Assembly: GCA_038254435.1 (NCBI GenBank)
Contig: JBBSGD010000102.1
Span: 1-5,152, forward strand
DNA: 5,152 bases
From: JBBSGD01 sp038254435
GTDB lineage: Bacteria; Actinomycetota; CADDZG01; WHSQ01
Reading direction: 5' to 3'
Under the pieces are notes generated by a model. That model was not told the origin of the DNA. It did not search any database and was given only the letters and a program-made list of their open reading frames with translations. A program made the translations under genes and the position numbers. Below are positions 1-5,012 of the stretch, piece by piece; positions within the stretch are counted from its first letter, which is position 1; each line of letters opens with the position of its first letter.

Positions 1-1
1 A

Positions 2-141
2 GACCGACCTGTCATGCCACAGTCAGGCTGGCCTTGACGCGGTTGCCCTGCGGCTCAACACGCGACCGCGCAAGACACTCGGTTACGAGACTCCTGCTGA
101 TAGATTTGAGGCCATCGTTGCATCGACCACTTGAATTCGCC
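2..141 (+). repeat. Terminal inverted repeat of the window, left arm (140 bp)
   Basis: Positions 2-141 are the exact reverse complement of 5013-5152, with no mismatch found when read base by base (paired positions sum to 5154). The next inward pair (142/5012) does not match. The repeat consists of two inverted copies of the same IS30 end, both with their 3' ends facing the interior. Because the arm length is close to a common large assembly k-mer (141), it probably marks where assembly stopped inside a multicopy IS, not the natural limit of the duplication. Confidence 0.95.
3..134 (+). CDS. IS30-family transposase, C-terminal 43 residues (partial at window edge)
   Basis: The frame reads through TDLSCHSQAGLDAVALRLN, then NTRPRKTLGYETPADRF and ends in ASTT before TGA. 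The segments LN-x-RPRKTLG-x-x-TPA are the characteristic C-terminus of IS30-family DDE transposases, following the catalytic domain. The 5' part, including the helix-turn-helix and the DDE residues, is missing because the window starts here. An identical copy lies on the minus strand at the other end of the window. It is partial at the window edge, so nothing shows whether the full element is active. Confidence 0.85.
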   Translation, partial: TDLSCHSQAGLDAVALRLNTRPRKTLGYETPADRFEAIVASTT

Positions 142-291
142 CCCGAGCGCTTTACGGAGGACAATCTGCAGAAGGCGTTCGAGGTGACGCACCGGAAGCC
201 TTTGGTAGACATTATCTCAATGGTGAAGCGTGCCGCGCAGGATTCGTCGTCCCTGATTACTGCTGAAGAGCGCGTGAATGCAGCTCAATAG
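142..291 (+). pseudogene. Type I restriction endonuclease subunit R (HsdR), C-terminal fragment
   Basis: About 49 codons begin directly at the IS30 boundary and read PERFTEDNLQKAFEVT, then KPLVDIISMVKRAA, then LITAEERV, ending in TAG at 289-291. The pattern K-x-LVDIISMVK-x-AA followed by L-x-TAEERV is, from memory, characteristic of the C-terminal region of EcoAI/EcoEI-like HsdR proteins, where the motor subunit contacts the methylase core. The helicase and nuclease domains are absent, having been lost at or beyond the IS30 insertion. The frame also stops some 30-40 residues short of where the family usually ends, so the 3' end is decayed too. There is no hsdM or hsdS in the window. It is almost certainly non-functional. 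Confidence 0.65.
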
Positions 292-660
292 ATGACCGGT
301 GATCGAGCGGCGTCACAGCGTTCGATCAATTCTCGATTGGCGATTACGGTATCGATGACTGTGCTGTCCGCGGTGGTGGCGGCGCTCCTGATGTCAGTCC
401 TCTTGAGCTTTCCCTCTTTCGATTTGTGAACCGGCTTCCCTCATTTTTTCAGGTACCGCTAACCACAGTCATGCAACTCGGGTCCCTTGCGGCGGTACCG
501 TCCAGCGCCGCAGGGGCGCTGCTCGCCCATCGCCCGGTGTTGGCGAGGGAACTCGCCGTGGCTGGTGGAACCGCCTGGACTTCCGCCAAAGCGGTGAAGC
601 TCCTGGTTGCGAGAGAGCGGCCGGTGCTCGGCGCACCCACTATTCTCGGGGGAGCAAGCA
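292..660 (+). pseudogene. PAP2-family membrane phosphatase, frameshifted N-terminal fragment
   Basis: Two frames together give one recognisable protein start. From ATG 292 the frame runs 45 codons to TGA 427-429 and contains a hydrophobic segment (LAITVSMTVLSAVVAALLM, a likely membrane helix). The other frame picks up around 411-416 as SLFRFVNRLPSFF, followed by VMQLGSLAAVP and AKAVKLLVARERP. The last segment carries K-x6-RP (codons 597-623), which is motif 1 of the PAP2 phosphatase superfamily; the VNxLP and VMQLG stretches are typical of the transmembrane N-terminus of actinobacterial members. The catalytic motifs 2 (SGH) and 3 are not found: recognisable sequence ends by about 660, where the oppositely oriented selenoprotein gene ends. 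A frameshift plus loss of the catalytic half makes it a pseudogene. The exact shift point and 3' limit are approximate. Confidence 0.6.
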
Positions 661-663
661 GCA

Positions 664-2103
664 CTAATAGGGAGCCAACTGCTCCTCGGTGGGCTCCGCT
701 CAGCAGTACCAGGGCTCGGTGAGATAGGGAATCGTAGCGCGCTCTTGCACTCCCTCCTGCGACCGGTAGACGCCGTTCTGTGCTCCGGACGAGTCCGACC
801 CGCGCCGGGCGACGCTACGGCGCGCCGGGACCCGTTCGAGGGCCTCGCCGGCAAGCGCCCACACCTGCTCGAAGATCTCGTGGCGCCCCGCATCGGAGTT
901 TGCGACCAGATCCATCACCCGTCGCTGGAGCCTGTCGACCATCGGGTCATCGTGGGCCCACGTCCAGCACAGCGCGGCTTCGTCGAAGTCGCCGACGATG
1001 TCGTGAGCCTCTTCGAGCTCGAGCAGCCTCGAGCCCTGGGGTATGAGCAGCCGTATCCCGTACTGCACCGGCGAGACGTTCGCGACGAGGTCGAGGTCCC
1101 AGATCGCAGACAGGAGATCGACGTAACCCTCGAGCGACGTCCACGGCGTGAACGCAACGAACGTCGGGTTGAGCGTCAGCCCAGCGTCCTCGCAGAGTGA
1201 GGCGGCGCGCCCGAAGTCCTCTTTGGAATGGTGCTTGTCGAAAATGGCGAGGATGCGATCGTCGACGCTTTCGACCGCGCTTGTGACGAACAAACACCCC
1301 GTTTCCTTCAGTTGTGGTACGAGACCGGGGCGCTTTAGCAGATGCTCGATCTTTATCGTGGCGTCGTAGGTGAGTGCCGGCCAGCGCTCGTGCATGGCCT
1401 TCGTAACCTCCACGGCATGGCGCGGCGCGTTGAAGAAGTCGGGGTCGCCGAAGGTGATATGCCGCGCGCCGGCATTCACTTGCTGCGCGACGTCCTCCAA
1501 CACCACGTCCCTGGACACCACACGGAACTTTCCTCCGTATACGGGAACCACCGGGCAATGGCTGCAAAGATGTTTGCAGCCGCGTGTCGCCTCCGTGTAT
1601 CCGACCTTGCGAATGTCGTCAGGCCCCACGTGCAGGTGCGCGTACTCCTCGAGCGGGGGGAGGCTGCTACGATCCGGGACCACGAACTTCTGGCGGTCGA
1701 GGGAGACGACGGTTTCGTGCGCGTGCGTGTCGCCCCCATCCGATATCCGCTTCACGAGCGCGACGAGCGGCGCCTCGAACTCCCCTCCGATGATCGAATG
1801 TGCGCCGAGCTTGCGCAGGAAGTGCTCATTCATCGGCGCATAAAGCCCATAGAAACAGTAGTGCGCGCCGGGGTTGAGGGCGCGCACCTTGCGAAACGCC
1901 GCGACGGCGAGGCGCGTTGCCGTGTGCATCGGAACGTAGAAGGCGACCACGTCGGCCGCCGCGATCGGCTCCGCTTCGAGGGACTGCACCGCGAGGTCGA
2001 GGCACGTCACGGCTGCGCCCTCGCGCTCGAGCCATGCGGCCGGCGACGCCAGTCCGAACGGCTGGCGGCCAAGCTCGTAGGTGGAGACCAGGGCGACCTT
2101 CAT
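664..2103 (-). CDS. CUAEP-tail radical SAM selenoprotein with B12-binding-like N-terminal domain (UGA at 700-702 read as selenocysteine)
   Basis: This is a 479-residue protein if the in-frame UGA (codon 468) is decoded as Sec; a standard reading stops at residue 467. Residues 1 to about 120 look like a cobalamin-binding-type alpha/beta domain (MKVALVSTYELG start, DVVAFYVPMH, IIGGEFE), but the B12 DxHxxG motif is not evident. The radical SAM core follows, with the CX3CX2C cluster ligands C176, C180 and C183 (RGCKHLCSHCPVVPVYGG), then ITFGDPDFFN near 216-225 and SAVESVDDRIL near 275-285. After a linker at about 424-455 the tail reads IPYLTEPWYC-U-AEPTEEQLAPY, ending at TAG 666-664. This matches the tail that defines the CUAEP/CCAEP-tail radical SAM (seleno)proteins, as I recall that family name. 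The start is ATG 2103, inside an ATGA overlap with the stop of the upstream ATP-grasp gene, so translation is probably coupled; longer in-frame readings toward 2502 are shadow sequence. The SAM-derived radical chemistry is a family property; the substrate and the role of the C-U pair are unknown. Confidence 0.9.
671..697 (-). promoter_or_regulatory. Putative bacterial SECIS element
   Basis: In the transcript a perfect 6-bp stem forms between GGAGCC (697-692) and GGCUCC (676-671), beginning 3 nt after the UGA. A C-U mismatch and an A-U, C-G extension narrow the top to a loop of about 9 nt, CGAGGAGCA. Bacterial SECIS hairpins lie directly 3' of the UGA within the coding region and present a guanine in the apical loop to the SelB C-terminus. 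Here the loop GG is 15-16 nt past the UGA, at the short end of the usual spacing. The hairpin encodes most of the AEPTEEQLAP tail, so RNA structure and tail sequence constrain each other. Confidence 0.7.
700..702 (-). other. Selenocysteine (UGA) codon, residue 468 of the radical SAM protein
   Basis: The codon order on the minus strand is TAC TGC TGA GCG GAG CCC ACC, giving Y-C-U-A-E-P-T. Recoding is supported by continuation of the frame into the conserved AEPT tail, by a hairpin starting 3 nt downstream, and by the homologous CCAEP variant in which Cys replaces Sec. A different stop (TAG, 664-666) ends the extended frame 11 codons later. Confidence 0.88.
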
Positions 2104-3362
2104 TTCGGCGCGCCGTCGATCTCTATCTCGAGTAGACCGTGCGCGGTGCGCAGAGCGCCCTCGACCTCCTCGGGGCTTTCGCCTCTCGCGAACAAGAACC
2201 CGAGATAGCGGTCGCCCTCCGGGAGCGGTCTCACCGGACGCCCTCGGCCGATCGTGATATCGAGCCTTGCGATCCCGGGCACGGCGCGCGCCGCGTCCTG
2301 TCCGCCGATCCTCCGCAAGATGCCGGCTGCCGTCATCGGAATCATCATCACGCCGGAGGCGGCCCACTCCCGGCCGCGCTGCCGCAGGGGCAGCCCGAGG
2401 GCATGGCGCAGGATGAGCTCCTCGAGCGTCGCGCCGAAGCCGAAGCGCAACGAGCGCGAGCACAGCCCGCCGATCGAGCGGGCGGCGATCTCGAGCATCC
2501 ACACGTCGCCATCGTCGACTCGCAGCTCAGCGTGTACCGGCCCCTCCGTTAGGCCGATCGCGGCCAGCGCCCGGTCGGTGACTTCTTTGATCGCGCCCTG
2601 GGTCGCATCGTCCAGGCGCGACGGCGTGACGTAGATCGTCTCCTCGAAGTAAGGGCCCTCGAGGGGGTCGGGCTTGTCGAACAGCGCAAGGATCTCGAGG
2701 TCGCCGCCCCGAAGCATCCCCTCGACGGCGACTTCTTTGCCAGGCACGTAGCTCTCGATCAGCAACGGCGCGCGGGAGCCTGTAGCCGTCTCCTCGCAGA
2801 TCGAGCGCGCCCTCTTGGCGGCAAGCACGGCGGACTCGGCGTCGTCCGCGCGGATCACGCCCCTGCTGGCGGACAGCGACACCGGCTTGACCACGACCGG
2901 ATAGCCAACCTCATCGGCGAGCGCGGCGACGTCCGCTTCAGGTTCCGCCCGTCTGTAGCGAGGCTGGGGGATGGCGCGCGCCTCGAGCGCCCGGCGCAGC
3001 GCCGCCTTATCCCGGGTCGCCTCCGCGGCGCCAAGAGGGTTGTGGGGCAGATCGAGGCGCTCAGCAGCAAGGGTCGCTACGAGCACGCCCTGGTCGTCGG
3101 TGGCCACGACGGCGTCGAGCGGCGCCTCCTCGGCATAGGCGGCAATCGCCTCGGCACCGGCCTCGGGCACCTCGAAATCGACGAGGAGGGGCCGCTCCCG
3201 CATCGCCGACGCGATCGGAAAGCGGCGATTCGAGCCGACCACGACATCTGCGCCCAGAGCACGGGCAGCGTCGAGGAAGTCGGGGGCCCTGGAGGTGTCG
3301 GTGGGCAGCAGCAAGAGCACGCGCGGTCGCCTCGGCGGGGCCGGAGAGCGAGGTCTGACCAT
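2100..3362 (-). CDS. ATP-grasp domain ligase (carboxylate-amine/L-amino-acid-ligase-like)
   Basis: The 420-residue protein has a Rossmann-like pre-ATP-grasp part (about 13-110: RVLLLLPT, VVVGSNRRF, DAVVATDDQG) and then a full ATP-grasp fold. Visible motifs are VVVKPVSLSASRGV (K159, nucleotide binding), LIESYVPGKEVAVEG (E203, E210, E214), GPVHAELRV (H277, E279) and the metal-binding MLEIAARSIGG (E291, R295). A C-terminal region (about 335-415, ASGVMMIPM to LLEIEID) resembles the extra C-terminal domain of L-amino-acid ligases. Such enzymes use ATP to form an acyl-phosphate and join it to an amine; the substrate here cannot be read from sequence. ATG 3362 is preceded directly by GAGGG with almost no spacer, and the first 14 residues are Pro/Arg-rich, so a GTG start near 3320 is possible. 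Its TGA (2102-2100) overlaps the ATG of the radical SAM gene. Confidence 0.85.
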   Translation of the reverse strand: MVRPRSPAPPRRPRVLLLLPTDTSRAPDFLDAARALGADVVVGSNRRFPIASAMRERPLLVDFEVPEAGAEAIAAYAEEAPLDAVVATDDQGVLVATLAAERLDLPHNPLGAAEATRDKAALRRALEARAIPQPRYRRAEPEADVAALADEVGYPVVVKPVSLSASRGVIRADDAESAVLAAKRARSICEETATGSRAPLLIESYVPGKEVAVEGMLRGGDLEILALFDKPDPLEGPYFEETIYVTPSRLDDATQGAIKEVTDRALAAIGLTEGPVHAELRVDDGDVWMLEIAARSIGGLCSRSLRFGFGATLEELILRHALGLPLRQRGREWAASGVMMIPMTAAGILRRIGGQDAARAVPGIARLDITIGRGRPVRPLPEGDRYLGFLFARGESPEEVEGALRTAHGLLEIEIDGAPK

Positions 3363-3415
3363 CCCTCTATCATGACGTGAAAGCTCGATGACCGAGACCC
3401 GGAGGAGGCGTCTTT
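3363..3415. promoter_or_regulatory. Divergent intergenic region between the ligase and nfuA-like genes
   Basis: Only 53 bp separate the two divergent starts, so promoters for both must be compact or reach into the coding regions. TATCAT at 3368-3373 could serve as a plus-strand -10 box, but no matching -35 box is clear. The short shared region would allow joint control of the divergent genes; no operator repeat or riboswitch-like fold is visible. Confidence 0.35.
3401..3408 (+). promoter_or_regulatory. Strong ribosome binding site of the nfuA-like gene
   Basis: GGAGGAGG lies 7 nt before the GTG at 3416. This decides the start: the internal ATG codons near 3488, which would give the more usual MITEAA opening of an A-type domain, have no comparable site. 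Confidence 0.8.
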
Positions 3416-4150
3416 GTGGAAACGCCGCAGGATCTCTGGCGGCGCAGATCCCGTAACGAGCCGTCCGCGTCTCAGGTGCCGCTGGTCATGATCACCGAGG
3501 CGGCCTCATCCACCATTGTCAAGATCCGTGGGCGCGACCCCGACCCCGAGCGCCTCGCCCTGTGGCTCGAGATAACCGGCAGCCAGGGCCGCGAGTACAC
3601 CTACGACATGTACCTCCTACCGCTGGGCGAGGCGTCCGAGGAAGATGTCGTCGTGCACAACGACGATCTCGCGATCGTCGTGACCGCCTCGAGCATCGAC
3701 AAGGTGCGAGGCGCCACGATTGATTTCCAGGGCGAGCTCTACTCGGGCGGCGGACTCCTGCTCCAAAACCCCAACAAAGAGGGCCCGGCGATGGGCATGC
3801 TCCCGATCGTGCCCAGCCCCGCGCCGGCGAGCGCGAGCCCGGCCGTGGGCAGCGCCCCGCCGGCGGACCTCTCCGGCGACGTCGCGCAGCGCGTCTCTCA
3901 GGTGCTCAACCAGTCGATCAACCCGCAGATTGCAGCTCACGGCGGGCGCGCCGACCTCGTCGCCGTGGAGGATGAGGTCGCCTATCTGCGGCTGTCCGGG
4001 GGGTGCCAGGGGTGCGGCATGGCGACCGTGACGCTCAGCCAGGGCATCGAGGTGGGCGTCACCAAGGCCGTGCCCGAAATCAAGCGCGTCGTCGACGTCA
4101 CCGATCACGCCTCGGGGACCAACCCGTACTTCGAGGCGTCGAAGAAGTAA
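3416..4150 (+). CDS. NfuA-like iron-sulfur cluster carrier (degenerate A-type domain plus NifU C-terminal domain)
   Basis: A 244-residue cytosolic protein starting at GTG. Residues about 25-120 form an A-type (HesB/IscA-like) domain (MITEAASSTIV, LALWLEITG, IDFQGELYSGGGLLLQNPN). It has no cysteines, so it should not bind a cluster itself; this is also the case in E. coli NfuA, where the domain serves in docking to targets. A Pro/Ala/Ser linker covers about 128-150. The NifU-type domain runs from about 152 to 232 (VLNQSINPQIAAHGGRADLV, LRLSGGCQGCGMATVTLS) and has the C197-x-x-C200 pair that binds a [4Fe-4S] cluster at a dimer interface. Homologues deliver [4Fe-4S] clusters to client enzymes; radical SAM enzymes are known clients of such carriers. 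Lying 53 bp from the ligase/radical SAM unit, it may serve that selenoprotein, but a general housekeeping role is equally possible. Confidence 0.85.
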   Translation: METPQDLWRRRSRNEPSASQVPLVMITEAASSTIVKIRGRDPDPERLALWLEITGSQGREYTYDMYLLPLGEASEEDVVVHNDDLAIVVTASSIDKVRGATIDFQGELYSGGGLLLQNPNKEGPAMGMLPIVPSPAPASASPAVGSAPPADLSGDVAQRVSQVLNQSINPQIAAHGGRADLVAVEDEVAYLRLSGGCQGCGMATVTLSQGIEVGVTKAVPEIKRVVDVTDHASGTNPYFEASKK

Positions 4151-4581
4151 CCATCTCCTGCTCGGGGGAAATGAACCTCCCGGGTGGTCGGTAGCGACAG
4201 AACGTAAGGACCGTGCAGCTCCGCGCTGCTTCAAGATGGCCACTACTAGTCCTCGTTTATGCCGTCTGGGGCCCCGGCGGAGGCAATTCTGCTCGGCAGA
4301 TCAGGAGCAGCTGCGCGCCGATTGCTGCGGAGGCGCGGTGGGCAGGCGACGGCGGCTTTCGCAGAGACGCTTATTCCTGCCGGCTATCGTCTGTTGCCGC
4401 ACGCCAGGGCTCGGTCCGCTGGAAGCCAAACCGTTGGTTAACGCTTACTGGACACAGCCAACATGAGAAACACATAGCGCGCTAGATGACCTCGCTGCCG
4501 GGTCGTCATGAACCAGAAGGTTGAACTTGGTGAGGACATCGGCCCCGGCCGGCTAGAGGGACGGGGAGCAAACGCCCGGGC
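4151..4581. other. Intergenic stretch with no supported gene
   Basis: About 430 bp between the nfuA-like stop and the peptidase remnant. Short open frames exist in all three plus frames (for example from GTG 4213 and ATG 4236), but they overlap each other, lack good ribosome binding sites and carry no motif I trust. A frame at 4259-4441 contains QATAAFAETLIP, faintly like the N-terminus of gluconate dehydrogenase subunit 3/GMC-type proteins, too weak to call. No tRNA, including no tRNA-Sec, could be folded by eye. Given the debris on both sides of the window, this is most likely decayed coding sequence plus spacer. Confidence 0.5.
4163..4182 (+). terminator. Possible hairpin after the nfuA-like gene
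   Basis: CGGGGG (4163-4168) can pair with CUCCCG-type sequence (4177-4182), including one G-U pair, around a loop of about 8 nt, starting 12 nt past the stop codon. There is no T-tract, so intrinsic termination is uncertain. Confidence 0.3.
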
Positions 4582-4684
4582 TTACAGGTAACGCTGGAAC
4601 CAGTCGACGATGCGCTCCAGTCTGTCCACTCGCCGATCGGGGCGACCGACGATGAACATCACGTGCGACTCCTGCGGGTAGCGC
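4582..4684 (-). pseudogene. S9 (prolyl-oligopeptidase-like) peptidase, C-terminal remnant
   Basis: Thirty-three codons on the minus strand read RYPQESHVMFIVGRPDRRV, then DRLERIVDWFQRYL, ending in TAA (4584-4582). The RYP-x-ESH and GRPDRR...RL-x-RI-x-WF-x-x-x-L patterns match the extreme C-terminus of S9 peptidases, where the catalytic His lies in the ESH motif and is normally followed by G-L-S; here it is followed by VMF, a sign of drift. Everything upstream (propeller, catalytic Ser and Asp) is missing: the sequence is cut at 4684/4685 by the left end of an IS3-type element. It is not functional. Confidence 0.6.
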
Positions 4685-5012
4685 TGAACCGCGCCGGGAA
4701 TCCTGGAGGCTCCGGAGTTTGAGAGGGTGGAGCCATGTCAACATCCGGGAGGTATCCCAAAGAGGTGCGCGAGCGCGCAGTGCGTCTCGTGTTCGACAAC
4801 TAGCAGGACTATCCATCGCAGTGGGCGGCGATCAGCTCTATCGCCGGCAAGACCGGCATGACGCCCGAGACGCTGCGCAAGTGGGTGCGCCAGGCAGAGC
4901 GTGACGGCGACCGGCGACCCGGTCTGTCGACCGAGGAGCGGGAGCGACTGCGCGGCCTCGAGAAAGAGAACAAAGAGCTGCGCCGCGCCAACGAGATCCT
5001 GAAAGCGGCTTC
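4685..5012 (+). mobile_element. IS3-family insertion sequence, left-end remnant
   Basis: The element appears to start at TGAACCGCGCCGGG (4685 on). TG-starting ends of the form TGAACCGCCCCGG are, from memory, typical of actinobacterial IS3 elements, and this is exactly where the S9 peptidase frame is broken. Fifty bases further in lies the orfA start (4735). Only the left end and most of orfA remain; orfB, carrying the DDE catalytic domain, is gone because the IS30 end replaces the sequence from 5013. The right end and target duplication cannot be checked. Confidence 0.75.
4735..5012 (+). pseudogene. IS3-family transposase OrfA, amber-interrupted and 3'-truncated
   Basis: From ATG 4735 the frame reads MSTSGRYPKEVRERAVRLVF, then DN, then TAG (4801-4803), and continues in the same frame as QDYPSQWAAISSIAGKTGMT and TLRKWVRQAE. 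This is the helix-turn-helix DNA-binding part. GLEKENKELRRANEILKAAS follows as the heptad-patterned leucine-zipper region. Families of this kind usually have a sense codon at the TAG site. The frame then passes into the inverted IS30 end at 5013, losing the programmed frameshift region and all of orfB. Two independent lesions make it dead. Confidence 0.85.

Larger units (their letters stand above)
1..141 (+). mobile_element. IS30-family insertion sequence, 3' end (left copy)
   Basis: This is the right-hand end of an IS30-type element. It contains the C-terminus of the transposase (stop TGA at 132-134) and ends in CACTTGAATTCGCC, read here as the outer part of the terminal inverted repeat, with the transposase stop lying inside that repeat. 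The boundary at 141/142 is set by the point where similarity to the inverted copy at 5013-5152 ceases and HsdR-like coding sequence begins. The rest of the element lies outside the window. Family assignment rests on the transposase C-terminus; the exact IS name cannot be given from this fragment. Confidence 0.8.

Noticed and set aside
700..702. TGA taken as the normal stop of the radical SAM gene
   Set aside because: The frame continues into AEPT, completing the CUAEP tail, and a hairpin follows at SECIS distance; chance agreement with both is unlikely.
607..1200. 197-codon plus-strand open frame
   Set aside because: It lies antisense to the radical SAM gene, has no recognisable motif, and arises from the high GC content of the coding strand.
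1342..2208. 288-codon plus-strand open frame
   Set aside because: Shadow of the radical SAM gene on the opposite strand; the composition and lack of domains show it is not a gene.
2104..2502. N-terminal extension of the radical SAM frame to 2502
   Set aside because: The extra 133 residues are Arg/Pro/Ala-rich antisense of the ATP-grasp gene; ATG 2103 in the ATGA overlap fits the domain start.
3617..4243. 208-codon minus-strand open frame opposite the nfuA-like gene
   Set aside because: Antisense shadow: the plus-strand frame has a strong ribosome binding site and clear domains.
4213..4485. 90-codon frame beginning with a hydrophobic stretch, as a small membrane or exported protein
   Set aside because: The hydrophobic stretch is only about 9 residues, the remainder is low-information Arg/Ser-rich sequence, and competing frames overlap it.
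4486..4509. ATGAC...GTCAT inverted repeat as an operator or attachment site
   Set aside because: Only five paired bases with a 14-nt spacer, which is expected by chance; no nearby gene needs it.
4500..4540. tRNA-like T-loop (TTCAACC on the minus strand) as part of a selC gene
   Set aside because: Flanking bases do not form a proper T-stem and no acceptor or anticodon arm with UCA could be built.
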